Source of the DNA: Hymenolepis diminuta
Lineage: Eukaryota; Platyhelminthes; Cestoda; Cyclophyllidea; Hymenolepididae
DNA: 64,000 nt
Direction: 5' to 3'
NCBI GenBank assembly: GCA_900708905.1
Contig: CAADRB010000136.1
Span: 35,958-99,957, forward strand
Shown: positions 50,180-62,435 of the stretch, piece after piece
Numbering within the stretch: position 1 is the first letter of the stretch
Layout: each line of letters begins with the position of its first letter
The notes under the pieces: generated by a model
Seen by the model: only the letters and a program-made list of their open reading frames with translations
What the model was told of the DNA's origin: nothing
The model's database searches: none
Position numbers and translations under genes: made by a program

Positions 50180-50878
50180 NNNNNNNNNNNNNNNNNNNNN
50201 NNNNNNNNNNNNNNNNNNNNNNNNNNNNNNNNNNNNNNNNNNNNNNNNNNNNNNNNNNNNNNNNNNNNNNNNNNNNNNNNNNNNNNNNNNNNNNNNNNNN
50301 NNNNNNNNNNNNNNNNNNNNNNNNNNNNNNNNNNNNNNNNNNNNNNNNNNNNNNNNNNNNNNNNNNNNNNNNNNNNNNNNNNNNNNNNNNNNNNNNNNNN
50401 NNNNNNNNNNNNNNNNNNNNNNNNNNNNNNNNNNNNNNNNNNNNNNNNNNNNNNNNNNNNNNNNNNNNNNNNNNNNNNNNNNNNNNNNNNNNNNNNNNNN
50501 NNNNNNNNNNNNNNNNNNNNNNNNNNNNNNNNNNNNNNNNNNNNNNNNNNNNNNNNNNNNNNNNNNNNNNNNNNNNNNNNNNNNNNNNNNNNNNNNNNNN
50601 NNNNNNNNNNNNNNNNNNNNNNNNNNNNNNNNNNNNNNNNNNNNNNNNNNNNNNNNNNNNNNNNNNNNNNNNNNNNNNNNNNNNNNNNNNNNNNNNNNNN
50701 NNNNNNNNNNNNNNNNNNNNNNNNNNNNNNNNNNNNNNNNNNNNNNNNNNNNNNNNNNNNNNNNNNNNNNNNNNNNNNNNNNNNNNNNNNNNNNNNNNNN
50801 NNNNNNNNNNNNNNNNNNNNNNNNNNNNNNNNNNNNNNNNNNNNNNNNNNNNNNNNNNNNNNNNNNNNNNNNNNNNNN
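50180..50878. other. Assembly gap (699 N)
   Basis: Run of undetermined bases. Open frames reported through it are artefacts. Confidence 0.99.
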
Positions 50879-51749
50879 TTTATAATTAAATAATCAGCGA
50901 GTTGAACAAATGAGGGTTTTGGGTATGACATCTCCATAGAAGAGTTTTTTTTGTCGACAACCATAAATCAATTGGCTGATAAACGTGGCAGACCAAATCG
51001 AGATGGCTCAAATAAGAAGAAGTTGAATCAAGAAGTATTTTAAATGTGCAGCTAACTTTTACTTTAGACAGTAGGCCACCAAGGAAATTGACCAAACGAA
51101 ATATAAAAACGAGCATACTTTTAATATTTTACTCATTTTGAAGGCTAAAGAAAAATTTCGCTTTCGAACACGACGAGTCATGATGTAGTATGCCCAAGAG
51201 GACAGGGATTGAATTAATTTGGCAAGAAATGAAAACATCCATTTAATGAAGGCTATTTTTTGCTATCTCCCATATTGACTCAATATTAACTCCCGATTTC
51301 TGAACCCAACTTACACTGCAATTCAATGTGACTGAAAAGGAAATTGAATTAAGATTAACTTCAAGTCACTTATGAAACGCTGATTTCAAAATTCTCTCTG
51401 AAAGCACACTGCATTAAAATAGGTAACAGTGAGTTGCTGTTCTCACAAATCATGTACCACATTAAATCCAGGAAGCCGAAATTAATGCCCGTTTATTTTA
51501 ACGACCGACACCCTGTGAAAAATATCTATTATTCTATCATGTTGAACTGGCTTTATTACACTTTTTATACCCAGATAACTCTGTGGTTATTTAGTTTAGC
51601 GACATTTGTGAAAGCCAGTCACTCTCTTGCAATGCATGTTTTAATGGTCACCATTTCAATCACGAGTCCACTCACACTTTCTCAATAGGATAGGGAATTC
51701 TCTTCAAGCTCTCAAGCTTGGTGCACGGTTGATAATAATATCCTTCAGT

Positions 51750-51781
<32 letters not shown>
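51750..51781. repeat. (AT)n microsatellite
   Basis: About 32 bp of alternating A and T with one phase slip, lying about 90 bp upstream of the conserved 167-bp block at 51873. Confidence 0.9.
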
Positions 51782-51872
51782 CAGTTGTAATATAGATGTG
51801 AAGGATAGAAATTAGTTGATTGACTTCTTATTTTCTCATATCTCGATTTGTTTAGTTTGCATTAATTACCAA

Positions 51873-52039
51873 TTCACTTTCATCCGCAATTTCGGCTAAC
51901 CAGCTATTATTGATTTAAAATAATAGTGTACTACAACATTGAAAATGATTGAAGTACCAAGGAGAGAAAGCATGACCTCCTGTTTTCTGTGGGCAAGTCT
52001 TAATAATTAACTTCTCAGATCTCACACTGTAAATTATTT
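51873..52039 (+). repeat. Conserved 167-bp block R5, copy 1
   Basis: It aligns without gaps to 61058-61224 with about seven mismatches. Looser similarity continues for about 35 bp to the left and 125 bp to the right. Both copies contain the inverted repeat CTATTATT/AATAATAG with a short loop, and AGGAG/CTCCT around a 12-nt loop. A mismatch between the copies falls in the first loop. There is no open frame of note. It could be a structured RNA, a regulatory element or a recent nonautonomous insertion. Confidence 0.8.
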
Positions 52040-54960
52040 TTGCTTTTTTTTCATTTTCCATTGGACCAAATATAATGCTTAGAACTCACGTTCTCATATT
52101 CTACTGTGTTTGGACAAATACAAACAAGCCTACTTGCTGAAGTCGTTATTTTAAGATCATGCTACCATTTTAGCCTTTGATAGAGGGAATAATTAAAGTG
52201 GCTCGACCGACTATCACATCACAAACAACTCATCAATAAGCATAGAAAATTGTGACTGGGAAGCAGTTTAGAAATACGGGAATAGAATTACGAGATGTGA
52301 GTATTGAAATTGAAGTGTTCACCTCACCATTGAATAAATATTCCAAACGAATTCACAATTCAAATGATGTCACTATTTTATCTTTTATGAACTTTGTAAG
52401 TAGATAATTGGCAAAAGAATGCATTTTTGCATGAAGGACGAATCATTATCAGTAGGGTCAAAATCACCAACAGATTAATAAACTGCTACCTGCCCTTTTA
52501 GTTTTATTACTTAAACTTCCGGGATCACTTGCCGCGGATCGCCTTTTACTGATACAACATTCTCAATGCACTATATAGACTTCTTGATTTGCATGTGAAG
52601 TGGGGGCAATCATACTTCATCTCGCATATTAATGCGCACGTATTGGATACCCCATGTTGTTCTCATACCCATTTCAAACCTTCTCACTTATCTTTGTGTT
52701 GCGATGTATGCTAGAGATATTATTTTGAACCCCTAACTGCTGATCTGCGATATATTAAGATGAGCTAAATAGGTAACTGACAAGTTAATGATTTATTTAA
52801 AAGTCTAAGATGGGTAAACATCTATGCTTAATGGGAAACCCTGGAATAGGGAGGAACTTTGTAACTACACAGCAATGATATTTGATTTTTTTCAGCATTT
52901 GCACAGTATTTGTTGCAAAGAGATCAAACAATAACTCTCTCTACCAGAATGCTAGTTAGACCAGAGTGAGTATCGGTTCTATCATTTCACCTATTGAAAG
53001 TGAAATTGCACGAGATGAAATTAATCAATTTGCACTAGTTGCAAAAATAGATTGATAATTGCAAACCTCTGCAACAATTGGAGTTTCGGCATGTCCTTGA
53101 CATCAAATTTGAGCAACTCTGTAAATACGCTCTCTTCTGCATTCAGACAAATCCAAAAGTGTTTTATATCCACATGTAGCAAAAAGCCCTATTAAATCTT
53201 CTATTCTTCCCACGTGGAGTGAAATTTACAATTTATCCGGATAATATCCCAAGCATTAACGTTGGGACAAATGTATTGTAATGGCAATTAAAAGTCCCAA
53301 AATATCCACAAAACAGAAGTAGTGAGGAGAAGACAGGACAAATAGAAAGGTTTTATAACCCCAGAAAGCGATGTCCAGTTGCTTCGGGGACATTATGCAA
53401 TGTGCAAGTTTATTCATTGGTTCGGGTAGAAGATTTCACAATTAGGCGTTATTTTAAAGTAGAGGGGAAGAAAGCACAAAATGAATGTTAATGCCGTGAG
53501 GGAAAATGTTTAGCAATTTGCATGCTTTCATTTCCTCCTTGACAAAGAGTCAATGAAACTTGTTTTTCCTTTAAAGGGGCAATATTTTCTATTATAAACG
53601 CTCATAAATGAAAACAATTGAATATACTCAGCATATATTGAAATGCGTTTTTAAAACCTCATTTGTAGTAGTTAGTAAGCTATCACACAACATGTTAGGG
53701 AAAATACTCCCTACAGTTTCCTAACATTCTCTTTTAATGACGTATTGTTAGACCCTTACGTAATGCAATAAAATGCAATCCCTGTTATACAACACACCTG
53801 GAAATTAAATTGCCTCTTTCATTTCAAACTCGAATAACGAAGCTATCAAGCTTGACATGGTTTCCTAAAAACAAAGGACGCATTGAACGAAGAAATTCCT
53901 TTTTTGCAATATTCCTGACCTTAAAGAATGATGATAAATTAATTCCGCATCGAAATTACGTAGGTGAAATCAGTCTCATTAAGGCGAATGCCAGAGAAAT
54001 TTATTGAATTCTTTCATTTTCCCCAAAGTTTCATTTAAAATCATTGGCAAACCATTATAAACGCTTCACGGTTCTGCCAAAACTAACAGTGGAAGGGACG
54101 AGGAACAAAAGATTTTCGATAAAACGAAAGTTATATAATTTTAGTTGGCAAATTCAGCATTAAGGTCAGACATGTGAAATAATAAGTAAGTAATTTTGTC
54201 CGGGTTTGTCCTGCAAGAAAAGTCCAGTGCGGTGGTTCTTGCTCGATCTCTCCAAACCCCGGAATTTTGGATTAAACGCAGTTTTCCTGTTGCTTTATTC
54301 GTCAAAGTATTTGAAAATATGAAAACGCATTTTCAACTTCAAGACTGCATTTAAATAAGTTAATAACCAAGATAGCTTCATCCAACTTATTTCCGCAAAT
54401 AAAGTTGGAAATGTAGTGAAAATATTGGAAAGGCCTGAGTACAAAATGACATAATTAGTGAAGACATCCAGATATTCAATTATTTAAAAAAGAGCCAAGA
54501 CACCACCACTATACAGTTCGAAGTCTAGTCATTTGGTGACCAATAAGGGGGAAGAGTTTTAAAATGTACATTTATAGATGGCCAAGAAATGGTATGAAAC
54601 TCATAACGTAGAGTTTTATAAAGAAGTTTCATGGGCCATTGGTAAACTGTAAAGAGAGCATTTTATGAACAATTTCCATTTTAACTTAAGACATCTCGTT
54701 TTATTAAGTTTCCACGTTCAGATTAACTCTTACTCACTTTTCACGACTTATCTGTGTTACCTTAACCTACTTTATCAAAACAAAACTTTTGGCCAATCTC
54801 TTCTGTTCCCGTTCGCATCGCAAGAATGTGTGTTTGTGTAAAGTGCAGAACTTACGACAGCTAATTGCCACTGTTATGTATGTACTTCAACAACGTCAAG
54901 TGCTGTCATTTATATCAAAAGGATATATCTTACACATTGTCGTCAGCCTGGATACCTCCT
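52040..54960. other. Intergenic spacer, nothing recognised
   Basis: No supported exon. The 65-codon frame at 53810-54007 begins at TTG and lacks splice context. Base composition varies, with a GC-richer patch near 52500-52700, but no repeat partner was seen in the window. Confidence 0.3.
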
Positions 54961-54972
54961 CCCCCCCCCCCN
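54961..54972. other. C11 homopolymer followed by N
   Basis: Eleven C residues then one ambiguous base, the strand-reversed form of the G11 run at 9789-9800. Probably an assembly or base-calling artefact. It lies 45 bp before the R1 element. Confidence 0.7.
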
Positions 54973-55017
54973 CATCTCCTCCTTGTGATATTATTGCCTC
55001 AAAGATTCGCAACGCAG

Positions 55018-55492
55018 TGTTGGAGTTAGAATAACAACTAATAGCTGGCAGCTAACAAGTAACAACAACAACAACAACATCTGCAGACCAGAACACCACG
55101 AGCCAAAGGTGGCCAAAATGTACTTATCAAGCCACAATGAGGGTTCAAGAGCGAGAGTGGGTGGTAAGGAACGAAGGCGATCAGAGGACAGTATAGGAGC
55201 AGTGTATGACCACCGTGCCTGACTGTGTGTGTGTGTACAAATACAGTTTATATGAGTCACTTGGGCAAGGACGTGCGTGAGAGCCTGTGTGCAGGTGGGT
55301 TTCTAGTGCAACGGGACAGTTATACAAAGGAGAGAATCGATATACACGTTTAGACATGAGTAATGGCGGTTTTTTACCTTATAGGAAAATAAGGATGCCC
55401 CTGCGGCTCCGCGGGCGAAGAAAATCGAAGTATTGCCATAGAGAATACAAATAAGAGTAATTTGGGGAAAGCAAGAGGGTCATCCCACAACA
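55018..55492 (+). repeat. LTR-like repeat R1, best-preserved copy
   Basis: 475 bp bounded by TGTTG and CAACA, the inverted ends typical of LTRs, with no coding interior, so probably a solo LTR or a nonautonomous relative. It contains a (CAA)n run near the left end, a (GT)n run, a TGAGTCA core at 55253-55259 and the 3' block GAAGTATTGCCATAGAGAAT. The related copies are at 4765, 17009 (inverted) and 21805. I see no clear target-site duplication here. The minus-strand frame 54991-55260 is incidental. Confidence 0.8.
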
Positions 55493-58400
55493 CCATTCAC
55501 GATTATTGATGGTTGTCTTTGTGGCTGAACATAAAATTCCTTCTACTTCCATAAAATGACATCAAAATTCCCAATTAAGTAATTTAGAGCGCACTACTTT
55601 TATTACGTAAGAATCCAGAGGCAAATTCCAATGGAGAGTGGAGTTCATCCCACACTCATCTCACCATCAGTGTCTTAAGCAGGAAAACTGATTAACTTAA
55701 AAGGGAAATGTCCATACAAGTTGTTCTGTTAAATAAGGATTCTCTAGCCCTGTCATTCCACCGGACAAATTTAAAATTCCATATTAGTGCAATCACCGAC
55801 TAAATTCCCCTCAAGTCTTAGTCTCCCTGTTATGGATATTCTTTGTTTTTAAATTCAATTAGTTTGCAAATTATTTAAGGGTGGGTTAAAATGGAATAGA
55901 TAATGATTGTTAATCTATTCATAGGTCTTCTAAAACAATTGCAAAATGTAACATTGTCAAGAGTATCTTTTGATGCTTATGATAGGTATTACTCAAATGC
56001 CAGTTAGAACTTTGTATCGTTCCCCATTTTTAGCCTTTCAGTGTGTATGATGTGGAAAAAAACACTTGGTTATCTGATTGTACTTGGATATGCAAATCGG
56101 CATTTACAAAAAATGTCCTCCCAAAATAATATTTCATTTATTAAACCAATTTCGTTTAAGCATATTTTATCACAATACGGCGTTGGAGCCATCTTAATCG
56201 CGTCATCATATTCAAGAACTAGCATAAATTTAACTGATCTAGTAACTGAATTAATCTACCTGAAGTGAGATCTCTCCATCTATAAATATTGGTGCGCATG
56301 GTGTAGGGGAATGTCATTTTATTGAGAGAAGAATGGTAAAATACCGAAAGTGATTCAGGCGGATAGGGTTTGAGTGTGAGAGGATAAGTTGAGAATCGGA
56401 GGAATATTAAATCAATTGCATATGGAAATGGTTGGGTAGTATATGTTTCACTCAATGAATTTTAAGTACCATGAAGCGTTCTAATGTTTTCTAGTTCAAA
56501 TATCATTATTTTTACCCTAGATTAAGTGGATTTATGATATCTGCCCACTCGGAATCATAGGTGTGCTCAATTTCTCTTTGTATTCGCTGTCTACTGGCTC
56601 ATAACGTTGACTTGTCACTTGTTCTTTAATAAACAAAAATGAGGAACCGGTTAGTCACCTTCTTCTTCACTTGCTCCTTACTACCGGATTGTCCTAGGTC
56701 AATGTGGACGCTTTCCTCTTTCCCTCCAATCCCCTCCCCATTTCTTCCTCCCTCCCCTCTCATCTGTTTCCACTCGTCCAATATGCACGTCATGCTTTTT
56801 GGCCCTTTTTGGCTGTTCCTTCTCACGCGGAAACAGTTTTCGTACCCTGCGAGAGTACTGGTTCTAGGAGGGGGAAATCTAGCCTAGTTTAATCTACCTC
56901 CTAATGTAGCTTTATTGATAGGATCAAAGCCACTTCACATCCATATCCACATCGATTCTAGTTTATTAGTCTCTCATGATAAAATCCCATTAAACGTAGC
57001 ATAGCACTTACTAACATACTAAAATAGTAATGACTGCTGATTTTACAAGGACCGGCTTTAATTACTAGTTAAGTCTCAGTGTACCTTTCAGTGGATGCAT
57101 TGATATATTTTGTCATAAGTGTACAATTAACAAATTCTCACTCCATCGATCTTGCATGAAAGAACATATATTTATTTTCCTTTCTGTGCAGTCTCACAAT
57201 ACCTTCGATGGAAGACAGAACAACATTGACTAAACAGCACTACTGTGATATTGTGAAGGAAGCAACTATCTTGGTTTTCATGATGGTGATTTTCTAGCTG
57301 AAATATCACTGCATAAATACTTAGTAAGAATGAATTCAAAAGCATCGAAGCATCCCATACCACGCACTTGTTTAAAACACAATAAAATAAATAAAAAGCA
57401 ACTAATCTCTCTTGACTATTAATAGGCAGGACAAATCAGTTTACAATTGCAACATCACAATGACGAAAGGTGCACCGTCATACGTCTACTCGCTACCTCA
57501 AAATCGGGATGATTTTTAATGCTTAATACTCACACTATTAAAAGTGAGCAACATTGAAAACTGTGAACTTCATACCCAATGGCTCTCTAATTTTTGATTC
57601 ACTCACATTTTGCCTTTTGCCAATAAACAAAGTTTCCCACGTTCATCTGAAATTATCAACTGTGAGTGACATGCAATTCTGTAAGCTCTCACTAAATTCA
57701 GGCTGAAAAGGAGGTCGACACAGATATGTTCTCATGTAGGACAGTGTATTTTAGGCATACAACGCCCAACACCCTGACTCAATATTTGTCTACCTTTTAT
57801 TTTATGATCGGTTGTAGGGATTTAGGTAAGCAGGAATGTTTATAATGAGAGTACATATTATTCTATATATGACTCGAACAAGTCCGTCCATCCGATAAAG
57901 TGATTCAAACAGAGGGAGACACATATCTCATTATATTAAGCTCTTTACTTCTACTGGACAGTTGGTGAAATTTTAAGGCATTTATCAAAAGCACTATCAA
58001 AAGAACGTCACAAGAGGCGTTACTTCATCTTTAATTTAGTAAATCCACCTGTACGCTTACGAAATCCGCCAGTTAGATTTGATCAGTGACTATCAGGACT
58101 CTGATGGTTGGATATCAATGTCCCCTCTTGCGATTTAGGGAACTCCCAACCCGAGTTGTCCAGCAAGAGCCTATCAGCCTACTCAGTTGACGAGTTATCA
58201 TGTAAAAACTATTTATTTGGAGAAGACTTTTACTTCCACCGATTTCATCTGGAATAACTGCACACTCGCCTTCTTCTTATCTCCGGGTCTAAGCCAACTA
58301 TAGTCTGATGGAATCTTTAGTCGGTGCAACAGTACTAGGCATTATAACTTCATCAAAACAGCTTTATTCCACTTGACTAAATAAAATTTTGTAGAAACAA

Positions 58401-59739
58401 GGAAAATCGGGGTTGGACTAGGGTAAAGGTTACATCTCTGTATTTATATGGACAATTAAAACACTTCAAAACTTCTTGCATCCTGTTGAGAATATGCACC
58501 CACACTCGTGTTTGTTTCATGGCTTCCTTAATATCACTTCCATTTGAATCGTTGCGCACTCCCACAATGTATCTTCTCCTTAGCAGGTAATGAGCTGTTT
58601 TCGCGTAGTGTATTTTCGTGTTGATTTGCTATGACAATTATAATGGCTTTTGCCGTATTATTCTCCTTTGCTATTTTTGCTCATCTCCTCCCCTCCCTCT
58701 GGTATTGTCTAATGAATTACTTCCACCTGGCCTCACAATAGATAATTATCATTAGTTGCCTCCGTTTAAGACTCATCTGGCTGGTTGGCATTGGTGTGAC
58801 TTATCAACACTTTTACCATCTTAAGTCAGTTTTCCGCTAATTGGCTTTCAACCAGGCCATTTCAGAGAGCATCTCCTACTTATCTTATCAGTGTTAGTTA
58901 TATAATGAGGAAGAACCACACTTTATCCGCTCATTACTAAACAGGATTCCTCATTGTTCACTTCTAAATAAGCTCGACGTATTTATTCAGCCAAATTATA
59001 CAACGTGATAGAAAGCTGAAACTAGTCAAACGAATGATATTTGCAATATGTTTTGCTCCCCATTCAACTTTCAAATCTAAATTATTTATTTTTCGAATTC
59101 TTAGTTTTGCCACCTTTCCAATTCTAGCATGAAACAAAGTTTATCCGCTCTGAATATAATATAATAAGTAGGCATTTACGCATTTCATCTTTTACCATTG
59201 ATCACATACGGTGGCGCAAAGTAGGTCCTTTCATACATGGACAATAATAAAGCAGCACAACCGGGGGATAGGGGGGACGATTGAAGTTGAAGTTGACAAT
59301 AAAGTCGGCTCATCGAGAGGGCTAATCAATATTTGATATTAGCCATCAGGTTGCAAGCCTTTCAATTATCAGCCCGACATTTGATGTCCGAATTTCAGAA
59401 ATTATTTCGCCTTTTGTCAACAGTGTCCTAACCACTTTAGTTCATTAGTTCATTGATTTTGGATTTTTTGAGTCCTATTTTGTTCCAAGAGCTAATATAT
59501 CAACGAATCATAAGTTACTTTACGGTTCTGCCTTAGAGGCACCCAATAGAAAAGGCCCATTGTGGGTTACACAAACACCTTGCTAACATAATATTCCTTC
59601 ATTACTCTAACTGTATACCTAACTTTAAATCTACGCAGGATATTTAATAATTTTAGATTATCCCATCTCTGCCACGTATTTTTCAGTCCACTTAAAAAGC
59701 TCCGTTATTGGGGGAAAAGAATGACTGGAAGTGACTAGA
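55493..59739. other. Intergenic spacer with a pyrimidine-rich block
   Basis: No supported gene. At about 56640-56780 the plus strand is strongly C/T-rich. It is followed by GAGAGTACTGG and AGGAGGGGGAAATC near 56848-56878, which resembles the polypurine end of an LTR element but has no protein support. The overlapping 82-, 62- and 66-codon frames there follow from the composition. A moderately GC-rich stretch near 58000-58380 is unidentified. Confidence 0.3.
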
Positions 59740-60015
59740 CCGGCCACTATGGACTAAAAAGTGGTCAATATGCACTGGACGTCGAAGACGAGCATTCACT
59801 GCAATCCAGGGAGCAAATCATGACATTTGAATTTTGGAACGTAAACTGACCATTTAGTGAGTATCGTACAACCGGAATCCATAAATGAAGTGAAGACTAT
59901 TTGATGTCTTGACGCTACTCTCAGCATCTTTCCGACCCTCTCTCCATCATCTTCTCTTGGACGTTCTGCCAATCAAATCCACCTACTTTCCACACCCGTA
60001 ATTGTAAAATTGTGC
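59740..60015 (+). repeat. Dispersed repeat R2, copy 3
   Basis: Direct match to 43945-44370: CACTGCAATCCAGGGAG, GACATTTGAATTTTGGAACG and CCAATCAAATCCACCTA, and inverted match to 25165-25545. The left part is more eroded than in the other copies. Confidence 0.65.
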
Positions 60016-61057
60016 ATTAATGTGGGTAACAATGGGGTTTAACTTGGAATGGATAAATACGATTAATTAGTAATTAATCTGACATTGTCCCTTCAAAGGG
60101 AGGCTGACCAATTTAGGCATCTTAACTTATTTTCAGTACATAATAGCCAAATAGTAATGGAAATCACCAGGAGTATTTTAACAATATTCTGTTTCTTAGC
60201 ATTAGTATTAGAACTAGTATTGATAAATAGATAAAATTTCATTTTCACATTTCGTTCAGCTCTTCAACACACATTAACATGATGTCATCAATGCCGTCAT
60301 TCTGGCCTCAGGAACGCGAATCCACGTTTGGGTGCTTTGAACACGAGAAAAGAAAATAGCAACTATGTATGAGGATAAAACTCTGATGGGCCGCATAAAG
60401 TCTATTGAATTGTCGCCTTTGGCAGTACAAGGATGCCTGATCGGAGTTATTCATTTGGCAATGTCTTAGTGCAGGCCAGGTTCATGTGCATATAGTCAAT
60501 CAATTTCCCACTAGCGCCGCAATAATGCTTCCAATCGCTCAATTATGGTATGTCCACAATTTGAAAGAACCTGGAGGTGATTCAAACGTTGCACACTAGC
60601 AAAGTCACAAGCAATTTGGATTTAGAATTCGACACCAACCTGTTCAAAGGGTCTTTGCGAAAATAAAAAAACAACGGCAGATATTCCAAACTGTGTGAAC
60701 TCTTGAACCGGGTCTCATCCTGTTCCTCCATATTATAGCTAAGTATCCGTTTGTTCAAATCCTAATAAACAATACAAATAGCTCCAGTATTAAGTGAATA
60801 CATTAATTAGTTCACTCTGTATGGCAACTTTCGAAAGGCTAAATTGTATTGACTGCAAACGATAGGACGCTCAACAAACACTGGGCGTCACAAAAGTGAC
60901 CGTTCAATGCAAATCAATAGATCTTGTCTTAAATGCAAATTTTCGATTGCGAACAAATACGCTATGATCCACATACACAGAGAGGACGAGGAATCGGAGA
61001 GTTAATTAACGCGTTGCTTTCGATACCTCGGATTATTTGATTTGCATTTATTAAAAA

Positions 61058-61224
61058 TTCACTTTCATCCGCAATTTCGGCTAACCAGCTATTATTGGTT
61101 TAAAATAATAGTGCACTACAACATTGAAAATGATTGAAGTGCCAAGGAGAGGAAGCATGACCTCCTGTTATCTGTGGGCAAGTCTTAATAATTAACTTCT
61201 CAGATCTCACACTATAAATTATTC
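61058..61224 (+). repeat. Conserved 167-bp block R5, copy 2
   Basis: Gapless partner of 51873-52039 in direct orientation, 9.2 kb away, about 96% identical. Identity falls sharply on both sides: the left flank differs after about 35 bp, and the right flank carries a (CA)n run (61315-61333) that is absent from copy 1. Confidence 0.8.
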
Positions 61225-61314
61225 TTATTTTTTCATTATTCATTGAACCAACTCTCATGTCTAGAACCCACATTCACACAGTCTACCATATTTTGGATAA
61301 ACACAAACAGTCGT

Positions 61315-61333
61315 GCACACACACACACACACA
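61315..61333. repeat. (CA)n microsatellite
   Basis: About nine CA units to the right of the R5 block, in a segment that is otherwise loosely alignable to copy 1. Confidence 0.85.
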
Positions 61334-62173
61334 TGAGCAAGTGTTCTTGCTGAAGTTGCTACTTCGAGATCATGGAAGATTGTGCTGCTGTATGCTATAA
61401 GTCAAGTAGTACTGTCTTAAATCAAGATCTAACGCGAAAATCAACTATCATCAAGAAATAGTTTATTCTTTCAGACGTCAAAGTATACAAAGCAGTTGTA
61501 AATGGTACATAAATTGCAAATATTGCACTTCAGTGCCCATTTTCAGGTGAAAACATAGATTTCGTAGAATAATCATTAGTTCAGTAATATTGCTATTTTG
61601 GAGACGGATTTCTATTAATGGAATTTGAACTCCTTCTTTGACTGAAAATATCACGATTCAAAGAAATGTAATTGCGATGCGATTAGAATTGTGCACTAGC
61701 AGTTGGACTAATAAAAAGTGCCCTGAGTGTAAAGGAAGTAGTCAGATTTATTGGACGATATCTGTGTGGGAACGAGATTAAAACTCTTTTCAGAGCACTC
61801 ACACACTAAATCTACCAAACTTTATTTCCTTCTTCCTTGAATAATAGGCATATGCTTCGTTTTTATACCATTATGACAGAGAATTATAACTGGAATAAGT
61901 GTGCTTAAATTCATCTTTCCTTCGTTAGATTGTGTCCTTGAAATCTGGTGCTTGGTATTAAAGGTGCCATTATTCAGGACATAATTTAGATTTACTCATT
62001 CAATTTACAAGTACAAATATGACGAACAAAGATAAAACAAACACCAAAACTGGCAGATAAATATATTCCTTTCAAAATATATTCTGATACATAGAACTGA
62101 GAAATTAGGAGAATTTTTAATTGCTTAAATTTCTTCTTCTAACGAAATTATAACATATGGAATTTGAACTCAC

Positions 62174-62356
62174 TTCACATTTTCTAAACTGCGGAATTAA
62201 GCCTATTAATTTATCAAAGCATCCTTCAAATGGTCCAATCAGAATTATCAAAACAATGCAAAAACAGGTCTTCAATATTCCTGGTATCCGATTTCGTAAT
62301 AATATGTCCCTGCCTAAAAAATTCAAATACGCAGCACAATTCCAGAAATACTCCAT
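62174..62356 (-). CDS. Possible first coding exon of a membrane protein (unrecognised)
   Basis: The minus-strand ATG at 62356 opens 61 codons ending exactly at a GTGAGT donor. It encodes MEYFWNCAAYLNFLGRD, then a hydrophobic segment TCFCIVLIILIGPF, then CFDKLIGLIPQFRKCE. An acceptor-like CATCTTAG lies about 27 nt upstream of the ATG, as for a 5'-UTR or trans-splice site. The plus strand is also open here (92 codons), so chance is possible. I found no phase-0 partner exon downstream and recognise no family. Confidence 0.2.
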
Positions 62357-62435
62357 TTTATATGCAATTCTATTAACAAATCTAAGATGGCAGTTTCAGG
62401 AGGGTGAATATTATGCACCCATTTGTCTATCTTAA

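Noticed and set aside
50053..50964. Long open frames (244-278 codons) around the second gap
   Set aside because: Also created by the N run. The real flanking sequence contributes only a few dozen codons with no recognisable similarity.
62157..62435. 92-codon plus-strand open frame
   Set aside because: No splice sites or similarity. The minus-strand reading ends at a consensus donor and is the slightly better candidate, itself weak.
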